Origin: JAWWOL01 sp033851545 | Lineage (GTDB): Bacteria; Actinomycetota; Actinomycetes; JAWWOL01 | NCBI GenBank assembly: GCA_033851545.1 | Contig: JAWWOO010000044.1 | Coordinates: forward strand, 40,432 to 104,431 | Direction of reading: 5' to 3' | DNA length: 64,000 bases | Shown here: positions 42,636-52,977 of the stretch, in pieces | How positions within the stretch are numbered: position 1 is the first letter of the stretch | How the letters are laid out: each line of letters opens with the position of its first letter | Notes under the pieces: model-generated | Told to the model about the DNA's origin: nothing | What the model saw: the letters and a program-made list of their open reading frames with translations, nothing else | Database searches by the model: none | Made by a program: the position numbers and the translations under genes

Positions 42636-42985
42636 AGCACCGCCCTGAGGTGGTCGACGACGAGGCCGGAGGGCGTGCGCAGGACGGAGACCACGTCGAA
42701 GCGAAGCTCGATCCAGACCCGGGGGCTCTCACTCAGCCAGCGGGCGGCCAGCACCTTGAGCCGGCGCAGCTTGACCGGAGACACCGCCTCGGCCGGCGAC
42801 CCGAAGCGCAGCCCGGACCGGGTCTTGACCTCGCAGAAGACCAGCACCTCGCCGTCGACCGCGACGATGTCGATCTCGCCCTCCCGGCAACGCCAGTTGC
42901 GGGCGACCAGCACCAGCCCCTCGCGCTCGAGATGGGCCGCGGCCACGTCCTCGCCGAACCGCCCCAGCACGTCCTTGACCGCCAC
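42632..42985 (-). CDS. yraN: YraN/UPF0102 family nuclease-like protein
   Basis: A 117-aa protein with the restriction-endonuclease-like fold of UPF0102: FGEDVAAAHLEREGLVLVARNWRCREGEID (start about 9) followed by LVFCEVKTRSG, giving the E/D/E-K catalytic pattern. Its cellular role is not established; the link to comM and dprA is widely conserved in bacteria. Confidence 0.9.
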   Translation of the reverse strand: MAVKDVLGRFGEDVAAAHLEREGLVLVARNWRCREGEIDIVAVDGEVLVFCEVKTRSGLRFGSPAEAVSPVKLRRLKVLAARWLSESPRVWIELRFDVVSVLRTPSGLVVDHLRAVL

Positions 42986-43116
42986 CGGCCACCCCTTCGT
43001 CCGTCACGACTGCCACGCCGACGATGCCGTCGAGGGGCTGCGGGGACGAGGAGGAAACGGGCCCTGTGGAGGAGAAGACGGGGTGGGGAAAAACGCCCGC
43101 AAGGGCCCGCGACGTG

Positions 43117-43542
43117 CTACTGCGGCGCGACCTCGCCGCTAGGGGCGCTCGGCCGGTGGACACCGGTGACCGGCCGGTCGTGCGTGGCCGAGTCGGTCCC
43201 GCCCGCGGCGTCGTCCTGCGTCTTCTCCACCGGCGGGACCGGCACCTCTCCCGCCGCAGCAGCCGAGCTGCCGGCGGAGGAGCCGCCGCGGTGCCGCCGC
43301 GGCTCGGCGTGAACAGGGCCGACGGACTGCGCCGACCGGGCCGCGGTGCCCTCCCGGTCGACATCCCCCGACGGCCCGACCAGCGCTTCGCCCGCCCGCT
43401 GGTTGGCCGCGGGGTTCGCCTCCGCCGGATCGGTGCGCCGTTGGGCCCCGCCAGAAGGCCGCTCGCCCTCCGGCGCCGCGGGGCTGTTGTCCGAGGCCGC
43501 CTGCTCGAGGCCGCGGCCCGCCGTGCTCTCCTGGTCGGTCAT
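43117..43542 (-). CDS. Disordered hypothetical protein
   Basis: A 141-aa protein without any recognised domain. It is rich in Ala, Gly, Ser, Pro, Glu and Arg, lacks hydrophobic segments and appears intrinsically disordered. GGGAG lies upstream of the GTG-ATG start pair. It fills the gap between DUF2469 and yraN (131 bp before yraN), a slot that is empty in many relatives. It may be a lineage-specific gene or a non-coding stretch open by GC bias. Confidence 0.4.
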   Translation of the reverse strand: MTDQESTAGRGLEQAASDNSPAAPEGERPSGGAQRRTDPAEANPAANQRAGEALVGPSGDVDREGTAARSAQSVGPVHAEPRRHRGGSSAGSSAAAAGEVPVPPVEKTQDDAAGGTDSATHDRPVTGVHRPSAPSGEVAPQ

Positions 43543-43581
43543 CACACGTCTCCCGGGGCTGTCGTCAGTGACAGCAGGCTC

Positions 43582-43908
43582 CTACCCGCCGAGCAGCGGT
43601 CGACCCCCTGGGATCTCGAGCTCGGTCTTGGCCAGCTCCTCGACGTTGACGTCCTTGAACGTCAGCACCCGGACGCTCTTGACGAACCTCGCCGGGCGGT
43701 ACATGTCCCACACCCAGGCATCGCTCATGGTCAGCTCGTAGTAGATGTCCGACCCGGCGTTGCGTACCTCGACCTTGACGTCGTTGGCCAGGTAGAACCG
43801 CCGCTCGGTCTCGACGACGTAGGCGAACATGCCGACGACGTCGCGGTACTCCCGGTAGAGCTGCAGCTCCATCTCGGTCTCGTACTTCTCGAGGTCCTCG
43901 GCGCTCAT
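43582..43908 (-). CDS. DUF2469 family protein
   Basis: A 108-aa acidic protein highly conserved in actinobacteria (DUF2469): MSAEDLEKYETEMELQLYRE at the N-terminus and YYELTMSDAWVWDMYRPARF in the middle, with VKSVRVLTFKDVNVEEL near the C-terminus. No function is known. It overlaps rnhB by 4 bp, as in most relatives. Confidence 0.92.
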   Translation of the reverse strand: MSAEDLEKYETEMELQLYREYRDVVGMFAYVVETERRFYLANDVKVEVRNAGSDIYYELTMSDAWVWDMYRPARFVKSVRVLTFKDVNVEELAKTELEIPGGRPLLGG

Positions 43909-44633
43909 GCCCAGACCACCGTCTCGAGCCCACCCGTCAGGTCCACGTAGCCATCCACCCAGCCATTGTCCTCTACGTCCAGCGTCGCGAGCCTGGAGCG
44001 TACGTTGACGAACGAGAAGCGGTGCTCAGGGCACGGCCCGTGGGTGGCCAGCGCGGCCTGGTGCGTCGGCGTGATGTAGCCCTTGTGCGTCGCGAAGTCG
44101 TAGGCCGGGAACCGGTCGTGCAGCGCGACCATCATCCGGTCCCTGGTCACCTTGGCGAGCACGGACGCAGCAGCGATGCACGCCGCCACCCGGTCGCCCT
44201 TCCAGACCGCGAGCCCGGGCGCTGTCAGCCCCGGCACCGGGAAGCCGTCGGTGAGCACGTACGCGGGAGCCGGTCGCAGGCCGGCCAGCGCCCGGCGCAT
44301 TCCGCGGATGTTGGACTTGTGCAGGCCGACCCGGTCGACCTCCTGCGGGGGGATCACCACGACGTGGAGGGCCAGGGCACGGTCCATGACCTCGGCGTAG
44401 ACCCGTTCGCGGGCCAGCGGCGTCAGCAGCTTGGAGTCGGCCAGGCCGGGGACCATCCCGCGCTTGCCCTCGGGCAGGATCACCGCAGCCACCACCAGCG
44501 GGCCGGCGCAGGCGCCCCTGCCGGCCTCGTCGGCACCGGCGACCGGCGTCAGGCCGTGGCGGGCCAGCGCCCGCTCGAAGCCCCAGAGCCCGGCGTCGCT
44601 GCGCACCGTCGCCCCGCGGGGGAAGGGGCTCAT
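43905..44633 (-). CDS. rnhB: Ribonuclease HII
   Basis: A 242-aa enzyme removing ribonucleotides from RNA-DNA hybrids. The catalytic motif GADEAGRGACAGP starts near residue 33, LADSKLL and YVLTDGFPVPG follow, and ACIAAASVLAKVTRDR holds the remaining acidic residue region. An N-terminal extension of about 20 residues precedes the domain. It overlaps DUF2469 by 4 bp and lies 45 bp after lepB. Confidence 0.94.
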   Translation of the reverse strand: MSPFPRGATVRSDAGLWGFERALARHGLTPVAGADEAGRGACAGPLVVAAVILPEGKRGMVPGLADSKLLTPLARERVYAEVMDRALALHVVVIPPQEVDRVGLHKSNIRGMRRALAGLRPAPAYVLTDGFPVPGLTAPGLAVWKGDRVAACIAAASVLAKVTRDRMMVALHDRFPAYDFATHKGYITPTHQAALATHGPCPEHRFSFVNVRSRLATLDVEDNGWVDGYVDLTGGLETVVWA

Positions 44634-44678
44634 CGGCGAAGCCCTCCCGTGTGCTCGTACGACGTGGTCATGGTCGGT

Positions 44679-45575
44679 TCAGGGTACGACGCCGGACGCC
44701 CGGGAGTGCCCTCTTCGCCGCAGGCGCCGCCGCCACCAGGGCAGGGGCAGCAGGGCCATCGCCACGACGGGTACGCCGGCGAACGTGCCGGGCGTACCGA
44801 GGGTGCCGAAATGGGCCCGCGGCCACAGCACGAGCACCGCCTTGCCGATCACCCGGGAGGTGTCGATGACACCGCCACCCGGGTCGGCGAGATGTCGCCG
44901 CGAGTCGTCCGAGACCGCCCGGTGATCGCCCATCACCCACAGCGTCCCTGGGGCGACCTGCACCGGGGCGAAGCAGCGCGGTGAGATGCCGTTGTCCGGC
45001 GTAGGGCAATTCCCCGCCCAGTACGAGTCGTCGTGCACGTAGGACGACTCGTCCAGCGGGATCCCGTTGACGGTGACATGGCCGTGCGGGTCGCAACAGG
45101 CGACCCGATCCCCGGGCAGGCCGATCACCCGCTTGACGTAGACGGTGCCGTCCGGAGAGTCGACCCCCGCGCGTACGGCGAGGTCGTGCCACCACCGACC
45201 CAGGGCAGAGGAGGGCGTGGCAACAGGACCGTTCCAGGTGTCGGCGCCGGAGAAGACCACGATGTCGCCGCGGTGCACTCCGTGGACCTGGTAGGACAGC
45301 CGGTTCGTCAGCACCCGGTCACCGACCTGCAGCGTGTTCTCCATCGACCCGGACGGGATCAGGAAGGCCTGGAGCACGAACATCTTGACCAGCATCGCCA
45401 CGACGGCTGCGAGCACGACGGTCGCCACGATGCTGCCCAGCTGCCCCGGGTGCTCTGCCCGTCGCCGCTTGTCGCGGCTCGGCGGCCGCTGCCGGGACGG
45501 TTGCAGCGCGCCGGGGTGCTCGAGCTCGGAGGCCGGTGCGTGGCGAGGGTGGTAGTGGCCGGACTCGACCGCCAC
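44679..45575 (-). CDS. lepB: Signal peptidase I
   Basis: A 298-aa membrane protease that cleaves Sec and Tat signal peptides. A cytosolic basic N-terminus is followed by one helix (about 47-70), catalytic S77 (IPSGSMENTL) and K147 (YVKRVIGLPGD). The S26 box GDHRAVSDDSR lies near residue 215. A second helix at about 265-285 and a basic tail close the protein. Position between rnhB and rplS is conserved. Confidence 0.94.
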   Translation of the reverse strand: MAVESGHYHPRHAPASELEHPGALQPSRQRPPSRDKRRRAEHPGQLGSIVATVVLAAVVAMLVKMFVLQAFLIPSGSMENTLQVGDRVLTNRLSYQVHGVHRGDIVVFSGADTWNGPVATPSSALGRWWHDLAVRAGVDSPDGTVYVKRVIGLPGDRVACCDPHGHVTVNGIPLDESSYVHDDSYWAGNCPTPDNGISPRCFAPVQVAPGTLWVMGDHRAVSDDSRRHLADPGGGVIDTSRVIGKAVLVLWPRAHFGTLGTPGTFAGVPVVAMALLPLPWWRRRLRRRGHSRASGVVP

Positions 45576-45661
45576 CTGCCAGGAGGCGTGCCTACCGGAC
45601 GACGCGACCCGGCCCTGCGGCGCCGGGGTCGTGGCGTCCTCGGAGATGTCGGGCGGAGACG

Positions 45662-46021
45662 TCAGCGGGCGCCGACAGCCTCTCGCTTCTCCTTGATCTT
45701 CGCCTTCTTGCCGCGCAGCTCGCGGAGGTAGTAGAGCTTGGCCCGGCGGACGTCGCCGCGGGTGACCAGCTCGATCTTCTCGATGATCGGCGTGTGCACC
45801 GGGAAGGTGCGCTCGACGCCGACGCCGAAGCTGACCTTGCGGACGGTGAAGGTCTCGCGGATGCCATCGCCCTGACGGCGGATGGTCACGCCCTGGAAGA
45901 CCTGGATGCGGGAGCGGTTGCCCTCCACGACGCGGACATGGACCTTGAGCGTGTCGCCCGGGCGGAAGTCCGGGTGGTCGCTGCGCAGGGAGGCGGCGTC
46001 GAGGCTGTCCAGGGTGTGCAT
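45662..46021 (-). CDS. rplS: 50S ribosomal protein L19
   Basis: A 119-aa L19: FRPGDTLKVHVRVVEGNRSR, IQVFQGVTIRRQGDGIRETF, TFPVHTPIIEKIELVTRGDV and AKLYYLRELRGKKAKIKE all match. ATG at 46021 gives the family start; upstream open frame is antisense to nothing useful. A 118-bp leader separates it from trmD. Confidence 0.97.
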   Translation of the reverse strand: MHTLDSLDAASLRSDHPDFRPGDTLKVHVRVVEGNRSRIQVFQGVTIRRQGDGIRETFTVRKVSFGVGVERTFPVHTPIIEKIELVTRGDVRRAKLYYLRELRGKKAKIKEKREAVGAR

Positions 46022-46139
46022 GGTGTCGTCGCTTCCTCGTGATCGATGTCGTGCAGCGCGCGGAGATCGCGCAGGCGGGGCTGCGCTCTGCCGGGCGCGC
46101 TTGAGCACGCCGGAGACCCGCAGGTCATGTCGTAGGGGA

Positions 46140-46877
46140 CTACTCTGCCACACCCGGGCGGTTGCTGACCAACCCCGGGGTCGGTGGCAGCAGGTCGGGG
46201 CGGCGGTCGGCGGTCCGCAACAGTGCCTGCTCGTGCCGCCACCGGGCGATCGCCGCATGGTCGCCGGACAGGAGTACGGCCGGGACGTCATGGCCGCGCC
46301 AGCTCGCCGGCCGGGTGTAGACCGGACCCTCGAGCAGGCCCGCCATCCGGCCGGGCGCGAACGAGTCGTCGGCCGCCGAGTCGGCGTTGCCCAGAACACC
46401 GGGAAGCAACCGGGTGACGGCCTCCACCATCACCAGGACGGCGACCTCTCCCCCGGCCAGCACGTAGTCGCCGATGGACACCTCCTCGACGTCCATCCGG
46501 GTACGCGCGTCCTCGGCGACCCGGCCGTCGATGCCTTCGTAGCGGCCGCAGGCGAAGACCAGGTGGGCGCGGTCGGCGTAGCGAGCGGCGGTCGCCTGCG
46601 TGAACGGCACCCCGCTCGGCGAGGGTAGGACCAGCAGCGCCCGGTCACCAGCCGGCACGACATCCTCGAGGGCGCGGCCCCACGGCTCGGGACGCATGAC
46701 CATGCCGGGCCCGCCGCCGTACGGTGAGTCGTCGACGGTCCGGTGTACGTCGTCCGTCCACGTCCGCAGGTCATGGACGGCGATCTCGAGCAGTCCCCTG
46801 CCCCTGGCCTTGCCGAGCAGCGAGGCGTCGAGCGGTGCGAGGTACTCAGGGAAGATCGTGATCACGTCGATCCGCAC
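46140..46877 (-). CDS. trmD: tRNA (guanine-37-N1)-methyltransferase
   Basis: A 245-aa SPOUT methyltransferase that makes m1G37 and prevents frameshifting. The trefoil-knot region includes DSPYGGGPGMVM, RYEGIDGRV and EVSIGDYVLAGGE. Length and order (rimM-trmD-rplS) are typical. It follows rimM by 6 bp. Confidence 0.97.
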   Translation of the reverse strand: MRIDVITIFPEYLAPLDASLLGKARGRGLLEIAVHDLRTWTDDVHRTVDDSPYGGGPGMVMRPEPWGRALEDVVPAGDRALLVLPSPSGVPFTQATAARYADRAHLVFACGRYEGIDGRVAEDARTRMDVEEVSIGDYVLAGGEVAVLVMVEAVTRLLPGVLGNADSAADDSFAPGRMAGLLEGPVYTRPASWRGHDVPAVLLSGDHAAIARWRHEQALLRTADRRPDLLPPTPGLVSNRPGVAE

Positions 46878-46883
46878 AGCTGC

Positions 46884-47405
46884 CTACTCCTCAGCGAGCT
46901 CGATCAGGCCGGGCGGCAGGTTCACGACCACGCGGCAGCCCGGAACATCCACCTCGGGCACGATCGAGGCGACGAACGGGACCAGCAGCTCGCCGGTGCC
47001 CCCGGGACGGGCCACGGACAGCAGCACCGACGCGGGCAGGTGAACGACGTCGGACACCTCGCCCAGGACCTCACCGGCGAGCGTCACCACGGACAGCCCG
47101 ACCAGCTGGTGGTCGTAGAACTCGTCCGGGTCGTCGAGGTCGGGGTCGTCTGCGGCGTCGACCGAGAGCAACGTCCCGCGCAGCAGCTCGGCCGCGTTGC
47201 GGTCCGGAACACCCTCGAAGAGCACCAGCATCCGGCCGTGGTGCGGCCGGGACTTCTCGATGACCAGCGTCGGCCGCTCCGGCCGGTCGGTCGTGAGCAC
47301 GGCGGCCGCGGCGAACCGGCCGTCAGGGTCGTCGGTCCGGATCTCCACGGTCACCTCGCCGCGAATGCCGTGCGCCTTGCCGATCCGGCCGATCACGACC
47401 TGCAC
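46884..47405 (-). CDS. rimM: 16S rRNA processing protein RimM
   Basis: A 173-aa 30S maturation factor: VVIGRIGKAHGIRGEVTVEI opens the RimM domain, and a PRC-barrel (about 95-170) with DEFYDHQLVGLSV and VPFVASIVPEVDV ends it. It lies 29 bp after the KH-domain gene and 6 bp before trmD. Confidence 0.96.
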   Translation of the reverse strand: MQVVIGRIGKAHGIRGEVTVEIRTDDPDGRFAAAAVLTTDRPERPTLVIEKSRPHHGRMLVLFEGVPDRNAAELLRGTLLSVDAADDPDLDDPDEFYDHQLVGLSVVTLAGEVLGEVSDVVHLPASVLLSVARPGGTGELLVPFVASIVPEVDVPGCRVVVNLPPGLIELAEE

Positions 47406-47434
47406 GGTTGCCTCCGCGGAAGCCTCGGACCCGT

Positions 47435-47686
47435 TCAGCGGGCCCGGTCGGTCTCGACGAAGTCGACCCGTACGCCCTTCTCGCCCACCGCCTGGATCAC
47501 GGTGCGCAGCGCCGTCGCCGTGCGGCCGGCGCGGCCGATCACCTTGCCCAGGTCGTCGGGGTGGACCCGCACCTCGAGGACCTGCGGCCCGCGGCGGTCG
47601 CCCCGCCGCGGGGAACGAAGGTCGACCCGGACCTCGTCCGGGTGCTCGACGATGCCTCGTACGAGGTGCTCGAGCGCCTCTTCCAT
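47435..47686 (-). CDS. khpA: KH-domain RNA-binding protein KhpA
   Basis: An 83-aa single KH domain with GKVIGRAGRTATALR (GxxG loop). KhpA partners with KhpB/Jag and binds many transcripts; the gene lies between rpsP and rimM in most actinobacteria. It starts 6 bp after rpsP. Confidence 0.93.
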   Translation of the reverse strand: MEEALEHLVRGIVEHPDEVRVDLRSPRRGDRRGPQVLEVRVHPDDLGKVIGRAGRTATALRTVIQAVGEKGVRVDFVETDRAR

Positions 47687-47692
47687 CGGGTG

Positions 47693-48283
47693 CTACTCGC
47701 TCGCCGCGGTGTCAGCGACAACCTCGGCTGACGGCGTGATGGCCGCAGCGGCCTCGAGGGCGACGGCGTCGTCGACCGTGACCTCGACCGACGGCAGCTC
47801 AGCCGCGGTCGCGACCGGACCGTCGGCGGCAGAGGGCTCAGCCGCAGCGGGCTCAGCGGCAGCGGGCTCAGCGGCAGCGGCCTTGGCCGGCTTTGCCGCC
47901 CGGGGCTCGGACTTCTTCCTCGGCGTCTCGGCGTCCTTGAGACCGGCGGCCTCGCGGGCGGCCACGTCGAAGACCAGCTTGCGGTCCTCCTTGGCGGCCT
48001 TGACCAGCAGGGGCGGCGGCGCGGGCTCGCCCTTGAACTTCTGCCAGTCACCGGTCTTGCGCAGGATCGCCGCGACCGGCTCCGTCGGCTGCGCGCCGAC
48101 GCCGAGCCAGTACAGCGCGCGGTCGGAGTCGACCTCGATGAAGGAGGGGTCCTCCTTGGGGTGGTACTTGCCGATGGTCTCGATCACGCGACCGTCGCGC
48201 TTGGTGCGCGAGTCAGCGATGACGATGCGGTAGTACGGCGCGCGGATCTTGCCCAGGCGCATGAGTCGGATCTTGGTGGCCAC
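47693..48283 (-). CDS. rpsP: 30S ribosomal protein S16 with a long Ala-rich tail
   Basis: A 196-aa protein. Residues 1-95 are canonical S16 (ATKIRLMRLGKIRAPYYRIV, ADSRTKRDGR, IGKYHPKEDPS, LRKTGDWQKF). Residues about 115-196 are a low-complexity Ala/Glu/Pro/Lys tail (AKAAAAEPAAAEPAAAEP, then an acidic end). GTG at 48283 gives the family start; the upstream frame runs through a tandem DNA repeat and is rejected. Confidence 0.95.
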   Translation of the reverse strand: MATKIRLMRLGKIRAPYYRIVIADSRTKRDGRVIETIGKYHPKEDPSFIEVDSDRALYWLGVGAQPTEPVAAILRKTGDWQKFKGEPAPPPLLVKAAKEDRKLVFDVAAREAAGLKDAETPRKKSEPRAAKPAKAAAAEPAAAEPAAAEPSAADGPVATAAELPSVEVTVDDAVALEAAAAITPSAEVVADTAASE

Positions 48284-48415
48284 GAGGCTTGGTGCTCCAG
48301 GTTCTGTTCTGCAACGGGGTGAACTGCCACCCACCGCGTGGGGACACGGCGTGGGCGAGCTCGAGGGGACGCGCCCGGGCCGGGTAGAGGGCCGGCGGCG
48401 AGCGGTACTCGTCGG

Positions 48416-48421
48416 ACAGTA
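48416..48421 (-). promoter_or_regulatory. Candidate -10 box for rpsP
   Basis: TACTGT (48421-48416, minus strand; fits TANNNT) lies about 130 bp before the rpsP start and 38 bp after the 62-bp tandem repeats. No good -35 is seen 17 bp upstream. A leader of about 125 nt would result. Confidence 0.3.
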
Positions 48422-48458
48422 TGCCAGAAATCCGGACCACCCCCCACGTCCCGCCTGG

Positions 48459-48597
48459 CGTCGTACGCAGAACCGGGCCCCGCCCACCGTTAGGCAACCA
48501 ACGCGCCAGGGCGCATCAGACGTCGTACGCAGAACCGGGCCCCGCCCACCGTTAGGCAACCAACGCGCCAGGGCGCGTCAGACGTCGTACGCAGAAA
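48459..48597. repeat. 62-bp tandem repeat between ffh and rpsP
   Basis: Two full copies (48459-48520 and 48521-48582) differ at one base; a third copy is cut off after about 14-15 bases (48583-48597). Each unit contains CGTCGTACGCAGAA, a GGGCCCCG core and the small inverted repeat GCGCC-AG-GGCGC. The block lies in the 338-bp gap downstream of ffh and upstream of the candidate rpsP promoter; the rest of the gap has no gene. Confidence 0.85.
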
Positions 48598-48621
48598 GCC
48601 ACCAGCGTGAGGCGCCGGGCG

Positions 48622-50178
<1,557 letters not shown>

Positions 50179-50246
50179 GAGGGCAGCCAGTCCTGGGTCG
50201 GGCGAGACGGATGGGGGCAGGTGCTCAGGTCAGCCTAGCCTCACGT

Positions 50247-52451
50247 TCAGCCGGTCGCCTCGAGTACGGCCTTCCGTACGGCGGTCCGCGCGGCCTCGTC
50301 CTGCACCTGTTGCCCGTCGGCGCCGAGGAGGTAGAAGACGTCGACGGCTTCGGCGCCCAGCGTGCCGACGCGGGCCGTACGGACGTCCAGGCCGCAGTCG
50401 GCGATCGCCTGGGCGACCCGGTAGAGCAGACCTGGCCGGTCGTGCGCCCGCACCTCGAGCACCGTCGCGGTGTCGGAGGCGTCGTCGGCGAAAGCGACCT
50501 CGGGAGCCGCGATCGAGCCCTTGGCATAGGCCTGGTCGCGTTGCGAGAGCCGCTCCCCCAGCGGCAGTCCGTTGAGCAGGCTGCGCCGCAGGTCGGACCG
50601 CAACGCCTCCCACTCCGGTGCCTCGCCGAACCGCGGGGTCACCGTGAAGACCGACACCGCGGTGCGCTCGAGGGCCGTCACGCTCGCGCCGCGGACGTCG
50701 AGACGGTGCAGCGCCAGGACACCGGCACATCGCGCCAGCACGCCGGGCTGGTCGGCGGCAGCAACCGTGATCTCGTACGCGCCGAGCCGTGGCAGCGGCA
50801 GGACTCCCACGGCGGGGAGCTCGCCGGCGGCCAGCGACTGCTGTTCGGCGGTCAGCGGCGGAGCACTCGGCAAGGGCGCACCGCCGAGCACCGCGGCCGT
50901 GCGGGCGACGAGATCCTCGACCAGGGCGGCCTTCCAGTCACCCCAGGCGGCCGGCCCGGTCGCCCTCGCGTCGGCCTCCGTCAGTGCCGCCAGCAGGTGC
51001 AGCGTGTCGCGGTCGCCCACCGCCTCGGCGACGGCCCGTACGGTCGCGGGGTCGTCGAGGTCTCGCCGGGTGGCGGCGGTGGGCAGCAGCAGGTGGTGGC
51101 GTAGCAGGGCCATCAGGGTGCCGACATCGGCCGGCACCAGGCCGAGCCGGGGCGCGATAACGGCCATCAGGACCAGGCCCGTGTCGGTGTGGTCGCCGGG
51201 CACGCCCTTGCCGATGTCGTGCAGCAACGCGCCGAGCAGCAGGAGATCGGGCCGGCTCACCCGGCGAGTCAGGGCCGAGGCCTCGACCGCCGCCTCGACC
51301 AGGTGCCGGTCGACGGTGAACCGGTGCACCGGGTTGTGCTGCGGCTTGGACCGGACCGCCGACCACTCGGGGAACCAGCGCTCCATCAGTCGCGCCTGGT
51401 CGAGCGACTCGATCACCGCGATGGCCGGCGGCCCGGCGCCGAGCAGGGCGACGAGGGCGTCGCGTGCCTCGTCCGGCCACGGCTCGGGCAGCCGCGCGGG
51501 GGCAGCAGCCAGCCGGGAGAGCGCGTGGGCGGACAGCATCAGGCCGGCCTGCGCGGCCGCGGCCGCAGCCCGGAGCGGGAGCGTCGCGTCCGTGGCCGGG
51601 TCGGCCTCGCGGGACAGCCCGACCTCGCCGTCCTGCTCGACCACGCCGGCGGCGAGCGGGCGCCAGGGCGCCGGCCGGCCGCGGAAGCCGAGCCGACGGG
51701 AGTTGGCCCCGAGCCAGCGGGCGACCCGGCGCCAGTTGTCGTCGGAGGCAAAGGCGATCGTCCGGGCGGCAGCAGAAACCTTGCGCAGCAAGGCATCCGG
51801 ATCGGCGAAGCCCAGCGCCTCGGCGACAGCACCCTGCTCCTGCATCAGCAGCCGGTCGGTGGGTTTGCGGGCGCGCCGGTGCAGCTCACCTCGGACGTCC
51901 AGGAGGACCTCGTACGCGTCGAGCACCTCGCGGCCGGGTGCGTCCACCGCCCAGCTCGCGGCGCAGGCGCGCATCGCCTGGACGTCGCGCAGCCCGCCGC
52001 GGCCCTCCTTGAGGTCGGGCTCGAGCAGGAACGCGATCTCGCCGAACCGCTCGGCGCGCTCCTTGACGACCTCGGCCAGCTCGGGCAGCCGGCGTCGCGC
52101 GGCAGCCCGCCAGCGCTGGTGGGCGCGGTCGCTCAGCTCGGCGCAGAGCACCGAGTCGCCGGCCACGTGCCTCAGCTCGAGCAGGCCGGACGCGGCCGAC
52201 AGGTTGCCGTCGGCGACCTCGAGCGCCTCCGGCACCGTACGGACCGAGTGGTCCAGGCCGGTGCCGGTGTCCCAGATGGGATACCAGAGCCGCTCGGCGA
52301 GGGCCTTGATGTTCTTGCGACCGCGGTGCAGCAGCACCAGGTCGAGGTCGCTGCCGGCCGCTGGCTCCCGCCGTCCGTAGGCCCCGACGGCCACCAGCGC
52401 CACGTCAGGCTCGTCGCCGAGCAGAGCGTCCAGCCACTCGTCGGTGAGCAC
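50247..52451 (-). CDS. glnD: PII nucleotidyltransferase/removing enzyme GlnD
   Basis: A 734-aa bifunctional enzyme that modifies and demodifies PII proteins according to glutamine. The nucleotidyltransferase motif VGAYGRREPAAGSDLDL is at 22-38, an HD domain at about 375-480 (HDIGKGVPGDH, HD at 411-412), and two ACT domains at about 570-640 and 665-734 sense glutamine. No earlier ATG, GTG or TTG fits in this frame, so GTG at 52451 stands, 73 bp after glnB. In actinobacteria GlnD often adenylylates PII. Confidence 0.94.
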   Translation of the reverse strand: MLTDEWLDALLGDEPDVALVAVGAYGRREPAAGSDLDLVLLHRGRKNIKALAERLWYPIWDTGTGLDHSVRTVPEALEVADGNLSAASGLLELRHVAGDSVLCAELSDRAHQRWRAAARRRLPELAEVVKERAERFGEIAFLLEPDLKEGRGGLRDVQAMRACAASWAVDAPGREVLDAYEVLLDVRGELHRRARKPTDRLLMQEQGAVAEALGFADPDALLRKVSAAARTIAFASDDNWRRVARWLGANSRRLGFRGRPAPWRPLAAGVVEQDGEVGLSREADPATDATLPLRAAAAAAQAGLMLSAHALSRLAAAPARLPEPWPDEARDALVALLGAGPPAIAVIESLDQARLMERWFPEWSAVRSKPQHNPVHRFTVDRHLVEAAVEASALTRRVSRPDLLLLGALLHDIGKGVPGDHTDTGLVLMAVIAPRLGLVPADVGTLMALLRHHLLLPTAATRRDLDDPATVRAVAEAVGDRDTLHLLAALTEADARATGPAAWGDWKAALVEDLVARTAAVLGGAPLPSAPPLTAEQQSLAAGELPAVGVLPLPRLGAYEITVAAADQPGVLARCAGVLALHRLDVRGASVTALERTAVSVFTVTPRFGEAPEWEALRSDLRRSLLNGLPLGERLSQRDQAYAKGSIAAPEVAFADDASDTATVLEVRAHDRPGLLYRVAQAIADCGLDVRTARVGTLGAEAVDVFYLLGADGQQVQDEAARTAVRKAVLEATG

Positions 52452-52524
52452 CGTGAGCTGGGAACGCAGCGCTGCGCCACGGACGTCGTGACGTGCCAGC
52501 AGCTCCGCGCGGGCCCGACGCAGG

Positions 52525-52863
52525 TCAGACGGCGTCGGAGCCCCTCTCTCCCGTACGGATGCGGACGAGGTCCTCGACCTCGGTGGTCCAGACCTTACCG
52601 TCCCCGATCTTGCCGGTGCGGGCGGCGTCGATGATCGCTGTCACGACGGGGCCGGCATCGGCGTCGTCGCAGATGACCTCGAGCCGGATCTTGGGTACGA
52701 AGTCGACGACGTACTCCGCCCCGCGGTAGACCTCGCTGTGGCCGCGTTGCCGGCCGTAGCCGCTGGCCTCCGACACCGTGAGGCCCGCGACACCGGCGGC
52801 CTCGAGGGCTGCCTTGACGTCGTCGAGCTTGAACGGCTTGATCACTGCGGTCACGATTCTCAT
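52525..52863 (-). CDS. glnB: PII signal protein, second copy
   Basis: A 112-aa PII protein sensing 2-oxoglutarate and ATP/ADP. The T-loop EVYRGAEY carries the modification site Y51; the C-terminal signature TGKIGDGKVW is intact. It is about 73 percent identical to the PII gene just upstream (I count 82 of 112 positions). ATG at 52863 gives the standard start; a longer frame adds six residues. It lies 114 bp after the other PII gene and 73 bp before glnD. Confidence 0.93.
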   Translation of the reverse strand: MRIVTAVIKPFKLDDVKAALEAAGVAGLTVSEASGYGRQRGHSEVYRGAEYVVDFVPKIRLEVICDDADAGPVVTAIIDAARTGKIGDGKVWTTEVEDLVRIRTGERGSDAV

Positions 52864-52977
52864 GGCGTGATCATCCCTCACCTCTGGCGAGAAGGCCGTG
52901 GTTCCAGAACGGGAACGGCCGGTCCGACGGCCACCTGGGTGACTGCCGGACCGGCCGTTTCGCTTGCGCTGCGGGTG

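Noticed and set aside
48213..48559. N-terminal extension of S16 through the tandem repeat
   Set aside because: Family members start at the GTG at 48283; the extension only translates the repeat DNA and contains no conserved residues.
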